Shown in pieces: positions 1 to 9,316 of a stretch of DNA of 64,000 nucleotides; positions within the stretch are counted from its first letter, which is position 1, and the number at the start of each line of letters is the position of its first letter. Under the pieces are notes generated by a model. It did no database searches. It was not told the DNA's origin and saw only the letters and a list, made by a program, of their open reading frames with translations. The DNA comes from Terebella lapidaria (taxonomy: Eukaryota; Annelida; Polychaeta; Terebellida; Terebellidae), in contig OX424564.1 of NCBI GenBank assembly GCA_949152475.1, positions 40,980,165 through 41,044,164 of the forward strand, read 5' to 3'. The position numbers and the translations under genes were made by a program.

Positions 1-110
1 CTGAAAGCAAGGCACGATCGTCTGCCTGCATGACTCGAGCGCTCCTTTTGCCGCCAAAACCGCCGCGCATATGCGCGCGCAGCTGCGCAGAAGCTTCACT
101 TTTCTGTCCA
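1..110 (+). repeat. Left inverted terminal repeat of DIRS copy A (partial)
   Basis: This stretch is the near-perfect reverse complement of part of 6091-6260. It includes the palindrome GCGCATATGCGCGC. The outer part of the repeat, present in copies B and C, is beyond the window edge. Confidence 0.9.
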
Positions 111-521
111 CCGCCATTTTTGCTTGGCAGCTTTGGATTTTGGTTCCCGGTGAATTCGTAGAATTTAGTCTGCAAACTAGACTTTTGCGATATATTCTTA
201 CGGAATTTCACCTGCCACGTTCATAGACATCGTTTTGTGTCTATTTGGATAAGTATCGGTCGATAGTTTGTTACTTGCTAGATCGTCAGCGATTTGTATA
301 GCCAGTTCACCCTATTATCGTCCATCCGTCGTACTTGATAGTGTACTTGTTGTTTACATCTATCAATAGTTCTACGTTAATTTTCTACTGTATATATTGT
401 GTATACGTATACTGTAGTTTATATATTCGTAGTCCTCTTAGGGTTCTTTTTTCAGCGCGGTCTCAGGTTTGCATATTTTGCCCGCCCTGTTACTGTGTGT
501 GGTTAGTTCCCTTGTGTGATC
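111..521 (+). promoter_or_regulatory. DIRS copy A 5' untranslated leader
   Basis: This non-coding leader of about 410 bases lies between the left inverted repeat and the Gag-like ORF and is conserved in all three copies. The promoter should lie in the inverted repeat or in this leader, but no TATA box or initiator can be called with confidence. The T-rich stretch at 330-450 is shared between copies with small indels. Confidence 0.5.
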
Positions 522-2621
522 ATGACTTCACAATCCTCCCTTGGTACCGGTGCCATGGACGAACGTCCATGCCCGAAGTGTCTGGTCAATACCCTCCGAG
601 GAGGGGAGAAACACAGTGTGTGTTTCGACTGTTTAGACCATGGCCCGGTATCTATGGAGGATTTGAGGTGTGATCTGTGTCGTTTCTGGCGTCCCTCTTC
701 CTTCGTGCAGGCGACTGCAAAGTATTCCGAAGCCTCGTTGGCTCGTCGGGATGCTTTGAGGCTTGCGGAAGCTTCGGCTCCGCAAGTCCGCCAGTCGCCC
801 ATGGAGGTGGAGACTCCGCCTGTGACGGCACGGATTGCGTCCGGTGTTAGCCAGCCCCTGGGGCTAACACAGGACATGGTCAACGCGGCTGTGCAATCTT
901 TCTTTGCACAGTCGTTATCGTCCCTTCAGGGTCCCCTCCTGCCGGGTCTCTCTTCCCTGCTTGGACAGGGAGTCCCGGCCGGTTCTTCGGCTGCCCCTTC
1001 GTCGCAGGGAGAGCTTGCTCCCCCTGCTGGCAAGAAGTCGAAATCTTCTAAGAAGAAGGTTTCAGTTCTTGCCAAGGCGAAAGCAGCCAAGGAACCGCAC
1101 TCCACCTTCGTCGTCCCTCAGTCGGGGCCGATCGAGGTGGAGGGGTCCGTTGTCTCTTCCCCGGGGCCTTCCAAGAAGAGGAAGCGTGCTTCCTCTAAGC
1201 GCCGTGGTGCTGAGACCACATCGATTTTCGATGTGGCTCAGGCTTCGTCCGACCTCTCGGTGGGCGACGATCAGGCTTCGGGCTTCGATCGGCGGAGCAT
1301 CTTGGATGGCTCATTCGGGTCCTCGGTCTCGAGGTTCGAGGGGGGAGAGTTCCCCTTGTTTGGGGGTGAGGCTCTCGATCGTTCGTGCGATCGGGAGTCT
1401 TCACTTGGCGATCGTGCTCCTGGTCCTCGATCAGGGCACGATCGGGCGGGTGGTGCTGGGGTCGTTCCTCAGGGCCACTCAAGTCCTGTGTACGCGGATG
1501 TAAGTCGCCGGACGGGCGCGATCGCTGAGCAGGCATTCCATCGCCCGTCCTTTGATGTACCCTTGGGGTCATCGAGGTCTTCGATCGGACCTGTGAGGTC
1601 CAACGATCGGGGGGGTCGAGTGGAAGCTGATCAGGAGTCGTCCTCCTCGGAGGATGAGACTTCCGATCAGGCCGGGGGTTCTAACTTCCGGTGGGCTTTG
1701 GAGTCGGTTGCGAGGCGAATGGACTTGCCGATCGATGCTCCAGGGCCCTCACGGGGAACCGGTAGGTTCGCGTCGGCGCCAGTTCGTCGGCCGATCCGGC
1801 TCCCTGTGGCTCCTGCGTTGGTCAAGTCCTTCGACAAGATCAACAAGGGAGTTACGGCTAAGAAGGATGTGGCTCGTACGGAGTCGACATTTCCGACTAG
1901 CCGTGTTCGACCTGAGTCGATCGACACCTATCGGACTGTAGAGTCCGAGGGTGGACATCAGACTTCCGTCCCGGTCGAAGACCCTAACCTTCACCTGCTT
2001 TCCCGGAAGCAGGGTACGGTCTGGTCAGCTTATGTGAAAAAGGCTCGCCTTTCTCACTGGCAGACGCTGTCTCATCAATTGATGGGGCAGCTCTCGTTGA
2101 CAGATCACCTGACCACCTTGGTTCAGGAGTTTGTGGACGAGGCGGATCTGGAGGAGGGGAGTCGCGCCAACATACATGCAGCACTCGGCGTCTTGGCCGG
2201 AGTGGTCCATGCTGCTGAGCGTGACAGTGCGCACCTGGGCGCACAATTGGATCTCACCATGCGTGATGCCGATCTCCGTCTGCTTGACGTGTCCGCTACG
2301 GACGTCGCTGAGCTACGTGGGAGGCCGCTTTTCTCAGGCTATACCTACGCCAACCTCTCTCGATCGGATATTTCCGTCATGCGGGAACATCTCCGGGATG
2401 AGGCTATGGCCAAGGCTTTGCTTGGGAAGTCGGCGGGGTCTGGGACAGGCAAGAAGACCAAGGGTCAGAAGCCTGCCCAACCTCAGGCACCACATGCACC
2501 CGCTTCTACGCAGCCGCCCTTTCGTGGGGCGCAGCCTCCCCCTCCCCAGGGGGATGGCAAGCGCGGAGGCAAAGGGGGTGGACGCTTCAAGGGCAAAGGG
2601 AAAGCTTCTGGTAAGAAGTGA
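522..2621 (+). CDS. DIRS Gag-like protein (ORF1), intact
   Basis: ATG at 522 gives a protein of 699 residues. The N-terminus has a cysteine cluster (CPKC near residue 15, CFDC near 33, CDLC near 51) that looks like a zinc-binding module. The middle is rich in serine and acidic residues, with lysine-rich patches near residues 170-190 and 218-228 that could be nuclear localisation signals. The C-terminus (last ~70 residues) is proline, glycine and lysine rich and probably binds nucleic acid. DIRS ORF1 proteins are thought to package the RNA, but they are poorly conserved and this role is inferred from position. The 3' end overlaps the ORF2 frame. The matching ORF in copy C is broken by two single-base deletions, so this is the best reference for the protein. 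Confidence 0.85.
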   Translation: MTSQSSLGTGAMDERPCPKCLVNTLRGGEKHSVCFDCLDHGPVSMEDLRCDLCRFWRPSSFVQATAKYSEASLARRDALRLAEASAPQVRQSPMEVETPPVTARIASGVSQPLGLTQDMVNAAVQSFFAQSLSSLQGPLLPGLSSLLGQGVPAGSSAAPSSQGELAPPAGKKSKSSKKKVSVLAKAKAAKEPHSTFVVPQSGPIEVEGSVVSSPGPSKKRKRASSKRRGAETTSIFDVAQASSDLSVGDDQASGFDRRSILDGSFGSSVSRFEGGEFPLFGGEALDRSCDRESSLGDRAPGPRSGHDRAGGAGVVPQGHSSPVYADVSRRTGAIAEQAFHRPSFDVPLGSSRSSIGPVRSNDRGGRVEADQESSSSEDETSDQAGGSNFRWALESVARRMDLPIDAPGPSRGTGRFASAPVRRPIRLPVAPALVKSFDKINKGVTAKKDVARTESTFPTSRVRPESIDTYRTVESEGGHQTSVPVEDPNLHLLSRKQGTVWSAYVKKARLSHWQTLSHQLMGQLSLTDHLTTLVQEFVDEADLEEGSRANIHAALGVLAGVVHAAERDSAHLGAQLDLTMRDADLRLLDVSATDVAELRGRPLFSGYTYANLSRSDISVMREHLRDEAMAKALLGKSAGSGTGKKTKGQKPAQPQAPHAPASTQPPFRGAQPPPPQGDGKRGGKGGGRFKGKGKASGKK

Positions 2622-4728
2622 CTCGTTGCGGGAAAGCGTAGGCTCTGTGGAAGGTTCAGTTCTATCGGAATTCGATCTTCCACAACCTGGTCCAGTCGGG
2701 GGACGCCTGGCTCAGTTCGTCCAGAACTGGAGCGATCTGGCGTCGTCAGACAATTCAGTCGTGGCATGGGTGAAGTTCGGTCTCACCTTCAGATGGGAGG
2801 CTGGAAAACCACCGATCAGATCCAAAGCGTGGTTCTTCCCTGTGCCCGGCGATCGGGAAAAGTTTCAGCTTCTGCAGCACGAGGTGCAGCAGTTGCTAGA
2901 GAAACGTGCGATCGAGGTGGTCAAGGACGAGAGAGGATTCTATTCTCTCATCTTCCTAGTGCCGAAAAAGACAGGCGGGTGGCGTCCCGTTTTCGATCTG
3001 TCAAACCTCAACAAATTCCTGATCATACCCAGGTTCAAGATGGAGTCGGCGCTTTCCGTCCAGAAAGCTCTGTCCAAGGGGAAGTGGGCAGTCAGTATCG
3101 ACGTCAAGGACGCGTACTTACATGTGCCAATACACCCAGCCGATCGGCGATACCTCAAGTTCGCCTTCGAAGGTTCGGTGTATCAGTTCAGGGTACTTCC
3201 TTTTGGAGTAGCCACCGCCCCTTACGTGTTCACCCGTATCGTAAGGACGATGGCAGCCAGGTTTCGATCGGTTGGAATTCAATTCCACCATTATATCGAC
3301 GATTGGTTAATCATAGCCGACTCCCCGTCTCAGGCTATAGAGCAATCCGGGTTCGTCCTCAGGTTGGCGACCAGCCTCGGCTGGATCCCCAATTGGGCGA
3401 AGTCTCATCTGTCCCCGACACAGAGGTTCGAGTATGTCGGGGTAGATTACGATCTAGAGCGAGGAGTAGCTCTTCCTCCGCGGAAGAGAGTTCTCAAGGC
3501 GATTGCGGCGATGGAGGTCGCGCTGACGCAGTCGTCGATCACAGCTCGACAGTTTCTGTCCATCATCGGTCTGTTGGCGTCGATGGAGAAACAGGTGCCG
3601 TTCGGCAGGTGCTTCCTCAGACCCATTCAATGGTGTCTAGCGTTGCAATGGCGGATCCTCACCGATCGACTAGACCAAGTCGTATCGGTGGACGATCGTG
3701 CTCGGGAAGCAATGCATTGGTGGCGGGACCATCGGAATCTTTTCCGAGGGATGCCACTCGCGGAGTATCTGCCCGATCGGACCTTCTTCACCGATGCGTC
3801 AGAATTGGCTTGGGGAGCTCATATGGACGAGCACGAACTCTCTGCTGTGTGGAACACGAGCGAGAGGGCGTTGCACATCAATGTCCTAGAGCTGCGAGCG
3901 GTGAGACGTGCGTTCGAGATCTGGGGGCCTCAGAGTCCCCCAGGGACGAAGTGGTTGGTCTTCACAGACAACAGCACAGTAGTGGCGCACATAAACAAAC
4001 AAGGTGGAACTCGGTCGAGTCAGCTTTGTTTGGAGGCCGAGTGTCTGATCAGGTTTGCCTTCAAGTACCGTCTGTTTATCAGGGCGAGGCACCTGCCGGG
4101 TCACAGGAATGTCCTAGCGGACGCTCTGTCGAGACCGGACAAGATCATAGGCACGGAGTGGAGTCTGCATCCGGGGGTGTTTCGGCGCGTTTGTCAGGCG
4201 TTCGGGACACCGAACATAGACCTGTTCGCAACCTCTCGGAATCACAAGCTCCCGGTCTACTTCTCACCTCTGCCAGAGAGCGAGGCACTGGCTGTGGACG
4301 CGATGTCTCAGTCGTGGGACGGGATGTTCGGGTATGCGTACCCGCCAACTCGGTTCCTAACAGAAGTGCTGCACAAAGTAGCCAGGTCTCAGTGCGAGAT
4401 TCTGTTGGTGGCGCCATGCTGGCCGATGCAGGCGTGGTTCCCCCTGCTACTGTCCCTCCTGATCGATGTACCACGGGTTCTCCCGATCGAGGACAGGTTG
4501 CTGAAGCAACCGGGGCGGGATATATTTCACGATTCCGTCCACGTGCTCAAATTACACGTCTGGAGGCTATCGAGCGATCCTTCCAGGAGGCAGGATTTTC
4601 TCAGCAGGTGTCCGTACATCTCGCGAGAAAGAATAGGAGATCCTCCTCTAAAACGTATGAGGCTAAATGGAGAGTATTCGTACGTTGGTGTAACGGAAGG
4701 CGCATTGATCCGCTCTTTGCCCCTCTGA
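2131..4728 (+). CDS. DIRS reverse transcriptase / RNase H / methyltransferase-like polyprotein (ORF2), intact
   Basis: The open frame runs from 2131; the part before about 2621 overlaps ORF1 in another frame, so the true start is uncertain and translation may depend on the overlap. The reverse transcriptase has a VPKKTGGWRPVFDLSNLN block near 2961-3015, a DVKDAYLHVPI block near 3100, and the active-site YIDD at 3292-3303. RNase H follows, with FTDAS at 3787-3801, an ELRA block near 3890, TDNS near 3965, and RHLPGH at 4087-4104. The C-terminal region (NIDLFATS near 4213, APCWPMQAWF at 4414-4443) matches the methyltransferase-like domain typical of DIRS ORF2. The final ~310 bases overlap the tyrosine recombinase ORF in a different frame. 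In the DIRS model the protein copies the element RNA into DNA. Confidence 0.92.
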   Translation: MWTRRIWRRGVAPTYMQHSASWPEWSMLLSVTVRTWAHNWISPCVMPISVCLTCPLRTSLSYVGGRFSQAIPTPTSLDRIFPSCGNISGMRLWPRLCLGSRRGLGQARRPRVRSLPNLRHHMHPLLRSRPFVGRSLPLPRGMASAEAKGVDASRAKGKLLVRSDSLRESVGSVEGSVLSEFDLPQPGPVGGRLAQFVQNWSDLASSDNSVVAWVKFGLTFRWEAGKPPIRSKAWFFPVPGDREKFQLLQHEVQQLLEKRAIEVVKDERGFYSLIFLVPKKTGGWRPVFDLSNLNKFLIIPRFKMESALSVQKALSKGKWAVSIDVKDAYLHVPIHPADRRYLKFAFEGSVYQFRVLPFGVATAPYVFTRIVRTMAARFRSVGIQFHHYIDDWLIIADSPSQAIEQSGFVLRLATSLGWIPNWAKSHLSPTQRFEYVGVDYDLERGVALPPRKRVLKAIAAMEVALTQSSITARQFLSIIGLLASMEKQVPFGRCFLRPIQWCLALQWRILTDRLDQVVSVDDRAREAMHWWRDHRNLFRGMPLAEYLPDRTFFTDASELAWGAHMDEHELSAVWNTSERALHINVLELRAVRRAFEIWGPQSPPGTKWLVFTDNSTVVAHINKQGGTRSSQLCLEAECLIRFAFKYRLFIRARHLPGHRNVLADALSRPDKIIGTEWSLHPGVFRRVCQAFGTPNIDLFATSRNHKLPVYFSPLPESEALAVDAMSQSWDGMFGYAYPPTRFLTEVLHKVARSQCEILLVAPCWPMQAWFPLLLSLLIDVPRVLPIEDRLLKQPGRDIFHDSVHVLKLHVWRLSSDPSRRQDFLSRCPYISRERIGDPPLKRMRLNGEYSYVGVTEGALIRSLPL

Positions 4729-5627
4729 ATGCAGTGCTAGACTTTCTCTGCTATCTCTTTGATAGGCTTAATTTGAAGCCTACTACGATCGAGGGATACA
4801 GGTCCATGCTGGGCCCTGTATTCCGTGCTAGGGGGATCGATTTAACTAATAATCGTATCCTTGCTGATCTCTTGGCGTCCTTTAGGACGCAAAGGCCACG
4901 TGGAGTTCCTACTCTACCGGATTGGGACATGGCTTTTGTGCTATATTGTCTTACTAAAGCACCTTGGGAGCCTCTCAAGGAAGTTTCCTTGCAGAGGTTA
5001 ACTCTTAAGACTTTCCTGCTAGTTATGCTAGCAAGTGGTCGAAGACGCTCAGATGTCGCGGCGATCGACGTATCGCGAGTCGCATTTGGCGCGGATGGGT
5101 CCGTTTCCTTATACCCAGTACGTGATTTTATGCCTAAAACACGTGCTGCAGTTGAGGGCGGGAAAGCGTTCTCCCCTATCGTAATTCCGTCACTGGGCGG
5201 TTACGTAGGACGGAATGAGCCGGACGCTCTATTGTGTCCGGTAAGAGCGCTGAAAATCTACATCGATCGTACCAGATCGATCAGGAAAGATCGCAAGCGA
5301 TTATTTATTTCCTATCAGCCTAACAGGGCTACGGATATCTCCACAGCTACACTATCCCGATGGGTGAAGGTTGTAGTGAGGACTGTCTATGCGGAATCAG
5401 GTGCTGACGATCGAGTCACTTACAAAATATCGTCCCACCAAATCCGACACATCTCGATGTCTTTGGCGGCCAGGTCGAATATTCCGTTGGAATATATCGT
5501 GAGGGCTGGAATGTGGACTAATTCTACGACATTCATCGGGTTCTATCTGTCCAATGCTGCCGAACTTCAGGACCAGTCGTCCAGATTTAGACTGGGTCCG
5601 CTGGTCGTAGCGCAAGCTGTTGTTTGA
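4416..5627 (+). CDS. DIRS tyrosine recombinase (ORF3), intact
   Basis: The ATG at 4416 is the best start I see; it gives 403 residues, and copy C has the same ATG and length. The frame is open further upstream, but there it only shadows ORF2. The N-terminal part resembles a core-binding domain. The catalytic domain carries an arginine in SGRRRSDV (5034-5057), the HxxRH motif as HQIRH (5436-5450) and the tyrosine nucleophile in GFYL (Tyr codon 5544-5546), the R-H-x-x-R-Y set of tyrosine recombinases. It is expected to integrate the circular DNA copy by strand exchange, which explains the lack of a target duplication. Confidence 0.92.
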   Translation: MLADAGVVPPATVPPDRCTTGSPDRGQVAEATGAGYISRFRPRAQITRLEAIERSFQEAGFSQQVSVHLARKNRRSSSKTYEAKWRVFVRWCNGRRIDPLFAPLNAVLDFLCYLFDRLNLKPTTIEGYRSMLGPVFRARGIDLTNNRILADLLASFRTQRPRGVPTLPDWDMAFVLYCLTKAPWEPLKEVSLQRLTLKTFLLVMLASGRRRSDVAAIDVSRVAFGADGSVSLYPVRDFMPKTRAAVEGGKAFSPIVIPSLGGYVGRNEPDALLCPVRALKIYIDRTRSIRKDRKRLFISYQPNRATDISTATLSRWVKVVVRTVYAESGADDRVTYKISSHQIRHISMSLAARSNIPLEYIVRAGMWTNSTTFIGFYLSNAAELQDQSSRFRLGPLVVAQAVV

Positions 5628-5925
5628 ACCAGCTGGACAGAAAAGTCTTGGTTTTAATGTGCACGTGTATATAAGCAACACTTTGTGTTTGTGTTTGAGT
5701 TTCTTTTTGTTACGGTCTCAAGTAGAGTTCCGTTTTCCACCGATGGGTGAAGAAGAAATTCGTGCATGTCGGAGGCAAGCGATCGCACCGCTAGGTGAGT
5801 ATCTTTATTATATTACTAAAGATATATCGAAAATGTAGCATTTTAGCGATTCGCTTGAAATCAAGACTATCGTCTGTTTTCATGACTCTCTAGCACTACT
5901 GCTCCACCGCCTATCCTTTGATTCT

Positions 5926-6028
5926 AAGGAGCATGTAGTAGTTTAGATTGGTGATGTATAAAATAAACTTCCCAAATTTTAATTGTAAATTTGCCGTTTA
6001 TTGTTATTACTCACCTCTAAACTACTAC
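5926..6028 (+). other. Internal complementary region of DIRS copy A
   Basis: The first half (5926-5968) is the reverse complement of the element's left end and the second half (5969-6028) is the reverse complement of its right end. Read on the minus strand it therefore spells the two ends joined, i.e. the circle junction, with the join at 5968/5969. In the DIRS-1 model this region templates completion and circularisation of the cDNA. Confidence 0.88.
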
Positions 6029-6090
6029 AGTAAAGGCCCTCCCATCCATCCCCGCCAGTTGTGTGCTAGGGGCTTCCTTTTGTCGTTTTT

Positions 6091-6307
6091 TGGACAGAAA
6101 AGTGAAGCTTCTGCGCAGCTGCGCGCGCATATGCGCGGCGGTTTTGGCGGCAAAAGGAGCGCTCGAGTCATGCAGGCAGACGATCGTGCCTTGCTTTCAG
6201 TACGCGAATTTCTATCCAGAACGATCCAAAGGATCGAAAAGGAGCATGTAGTAGTTTAGAGGTGAGTAATAACAATAAACGGCAAATTTACAATTAAAAT
6301 TTGGGAA
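6091..6307 (+). repeat. Right inverted terminal repeat (6091-6260) plus right-end extension (6261-6307), DIRS copy A
   Basis: Positions 6091-6260 are the inverted counterpart of the left terminal repeat. The last 47 bases are specific to the right end and occur in inverted form only in the internal complementary region at 5969-6017. Confidence 0.88.
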
Positions 6308-7197
6308 ATTTCTAATAATTTACCTAATTAATTGTAATAATTTATATAATTAATATTCTTAATTATAATTATGTTTAGTGAAGATTACTTCAATATTAAG
6401 ATCATTATTGTATCATATTAATTACTAGTCATTTACAAAAGTCTTATTTTATCTTATACAATTCAAATCTAACAACTAGTTTACTATTTCACTTTTGTAC
6501 AAGTCACAGCCTGAGAAGTATTCAAAATTTGAAAAAGACATTAATCTTATTCCAAACAACTGTTCTTTGGCTACAGTTTAAAACCACACAAGATTTTGGT
6601 TCTCACGCTCCTGTTTGAATGTGATTGGTCCATTCAGACTTGACTGGGAAACAGTCTTGTCATTGGTTAGTTTTGTAATATTACCTAACCTCAAGCTTCT
6701 AGCTGGGAGAAAATTTTAAAATTAAAAATCAGTTAGAGTTCAGTTCTGGGTCTGAAGACACCATCATCAGTCTGTGACTTACTTCATATTTTTGGACTAT
6801 CTAAATTACATCATTACAACTGGATTACTCAATAAACTGGATTATATTTCTCAACATCTGTCTTTGGACTATCATCATTCAATTCCCCCTGAAGAAAATC
6901 TATAAACATCAATCAATTAAAAGTACAATATATCACACAAAACTGTGATAATACCGTACTGTAGCCTAAATAAAATAATTCATGAACATTAATACATACC
7001 ATTTTAGTATGTGAAATAACACATAGTAAATAATTAATGAAATTTTGTAATTGAAATAACAATAAAATACACAGGAGGGAGAGCACACTTTTATACTGAT
7101 GTTCATCACTGGAATTTTATGTATATTGGCACGAGAAAATATTATAACACATAATAAAGTACACAGAACATCACAGTTATTCCAATAAAGGTCCTTA
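6308..7197. other. AT-rich spacer between DIRS copies A and B, nothing recognised
   Basis: About 890 bases of AT-rich DNA without a convincing ORF, RNA gene or repeat hallmark. It is the right flank of copy A and the left flank of copy B. Confidence 0.5.
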
Positions 7198-7796
7198 GTT
7201 TATTTTATACATCACCAGTCTAAACTACTACATGCTCCATTTCGATCCTTTGGATCGTTCTGGATAGAAATTCGCGTACTGAAAGCAAGGCACGATCGTC
7301 TGCCTGCATGACTCGAGCGCTCCTTTTGCCACCAAAACCGCCGCGCATATGCGCGCGCAGCTGCGCAGAAGCTTCACTTTTTTGTCCACCGCCATTTTTG
7401 CTTGGCAGCTATGGATTTTGGTTCCCGGTGAATTCGTAGAATTTAGTCTGCAAACTAGCTTTTTGCGATATATTCTTACGGAATTTCACCTGCCACGTTC
7501 ATAGACATCGTTTTGTGTCTATTTGGATAAGTATTGGTCGATAGTTTGTTACTTGCTAGATCGTCAGCGATTTGTATAGCCAGTTCACCCTATTATCGTC
7601 CATCCGTCATACTTGATAGTGTACTTGTTGTTTACATCTATCAATAGTTCTACGTTCATTTTTCTACTGTATATTTATTGTCATATACTGTAGTTTATAT
7701 ATTCGTAGTCCTCTTAGGGTTCTTTTTCAGCGCAGTCTCATGTTTGCTTATTTTGCCCGCCCTGTTACTGTGTGTGGTTAGTTCCCTTTGGTGATC

Positions 7797-9010
7797 ATGA
7801 CTTCACAATCCTCCTTTGGTACCGGTGCCATGGACGAACATCCATGCCCGAAGTGTCTGGTCAATACCCTCCGAGGAGGGGAGAAACACAGTCTGTGTTT
7901 CGACTGTTTGGACCATGGCCCGGTATCTATGGAGGATTTGAGGTGTGATCTGTGCCGTTTCTGGCGTCCCTCTTCCTTCGTGCAGGCGACTGCAAAGTAT
8001 TCTGAAGCCTCGTTGGCTCGCCAGGATGTTTTGAGGCTTGCGGAAGCTTGGCTCCGCAAGTCCGCCAGTCGCCCATGGAGGTGGAGACTCCGCCTGTGAC
8101 GGCTAAGATTGCGTCCGGTGTTAGCCAGCCCCTGGGTCTAACACATGACATGGTCAACGCGGCTGTGCAGTCCTTTTTTGCACAGTCGCTGTCGTCCCTT
8201 CAGGGTCCCCTCCTGCCGGGTCTCTCTTCCCTGCTTGGACAGGGAGTCCCGGCCGGTTCTTCGGCTGCCCCTTTGTCGCAGGGAGAGCTTGCTCCCCCTG
8301 CTGGCAAGAAGTCGAAACCTTCTAAGAAGAAGGTTTCAGTTCTTGCCAAGACGAAAGCAGTCGAGGAACCGCACTCCATCTTCGTCATCCCTCAGTCGGG
8401 GCCGATCGAGGTGGAGGGGTCCGTTGTCTCTTCCCCTGGGCCTTCCGAGAAGAGGAAGTGTAAGAAGAGTAAGCGCTGTTGTGCTGAGACCACATCGATT
8501 TTCGATGTGGCTCAGGCTTCGTCCGACCTCTCGGTGGGCGACGATCAGGCTTCGGGCTTCGATCGGCGGAGCATCTTGGATGGCTCTTTCGGGTCCTCGG
8601 TCTCGAGGTTCGAGATCGTTCGTGCGATTGGGAGTCTTCACTAGGCGGTCGTGCTCCTGGTCCTCGATCAGGGCACGATCGGGCGGGTGGTGCTGAGGTC
8701 GTTCCTCAGGACCACTCAAGTCCTGTGTATGCTGATGTAGGTCGCCGGACGGGCGCGATCGCTGAGCAGGCATTCCCTCGCCCGTCCTTTGATGTACCCT
8801 TGGGGTCATCAAGGTCTTCGATCGGACCTGTGAGGTCCAATGATCGGGGGGGTCGAGTGGAAGCTGATCAGGAGTCGTCCTCCTCAGAGGATGAGACTTC
8901 CGATCGGGCCGGGGGTTCTAACTTCCGGTGGGCTTTGGAGTAGGTGGCAAGGCGTATGGACTTGCCGATCGATGCTCCAGGGCCCTCACGGGGAACCGGT
9001 AGGTTCGCGT
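7797..9010 (+). pseudogene. Broken Gag-like ORF of DIRS copy B
   Basis: It starts like copy A's ORF1 and keeps the N-terminal cysteine cluster, but a one-base deletion near 8049 (AAGCTTGG where copy A has AAGCTTCGG) shifts the frame. Further small changes, a segment missing near 8613 and an in-frame TAG at 8941 finish it before the internal deletion. Confidence 0.85.
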
Positions 9011-9013
9011 CGG

Positions 9014-9316
9014 GACACCGAACATAGACCTGTTCGCAACCTCTCGGAATCACAAGCTCCCGGTCTACTTCTCACCTCTGCCAGAGAGCGAGGCACTGGC
9101 TGTGGACGCGATGTCTCAGTTGTGGGACGGGATGTTCAGGTATGCGTACCCGCCAACCCGGTTCCTAACGGAAGTGCTGCACAAAGTAGCCAGGTCTCAG
9201 TGCGAGATTCTGTTGGTGGCGCCATGCTGGCCGATGCAGGCGTGGTTCCCGCTGCTACTGTCCCTCCTGATCGATGTACCACGGGTTCTCCCGATCGAGG
9301 ACAGGTTGCTGAAGCA
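9014..9316 (+). pseudogene. Methyltransferase-like fragment of ORF2, DIRS copy B
   Basis: This fragment matches copy A from the NIDLFATS block through APCWPMQAWF and then ends abruptly at GAAGCA. It lacks RT, RNase H and recombinase. Confidence 0.85.

Larger units (their letters stand above)
1..6307 (+). mobile_element. DIRS-1-like tyrosine-recombinase retrotransposon, copy A (left end cut by window)
   Basis: This element has the DIRS order: inverted terminal repeat, Gag-like ORF, RT/RNase H/methylase ORF, overlapping tyrosine recombinase ORF, internal complementary region, right inverted repeat. No LTRs and no DDE integrase are seen. The right end (GGGAA at 6303-6307) is set by comparison with copy C. 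By the same comparison roughly 75 bases of the left end lie outside the window. All three ORFs are open, unlike those of copies B and C, so this copy could be autonomous. Copies A and C are nearly identical by eye, which suggests recent activity. DIRS elements integrate as circles through the recombinase and leave no target duplication. Confidence 0.93.
7198..9316 (+). mobile_element. DIRS-1-like retrotransposon, copy B (internally deleted, 3' truncated)
   Basis: The left end (from 7198) and inverted repeat (about 7219-7387) are intact, followed by leader and ORF1 sequence. At 9010-9014 the sequence jumps from the ORF1 region (copy A about 1776) to the ORF2 methyltransferase region (copy A about 4206), removing about 2.4 kb at a shared TCGG. 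The copy stops at about 9316, where a hairpin-type repeat begins. There is no tyrosine recombinase, internal complementary region or right end, so it is dead. Confidence 0.9.

Noticed and set aside
503..883. 126-codon minus-strand ORF opposite the Gag-like start
   Set aside because: Antisense shadow present in all DIRS copies because the plus-strand sequence is conserved.
2766..4415. N-terminal 550 codons of the long frame that ends with the tyrosine recombinase
   Set aside because: Antiphase shadow of the RT/RNase H ORF with unnatural composition; the recombinase most plausibly starts near the ATG at 4416.
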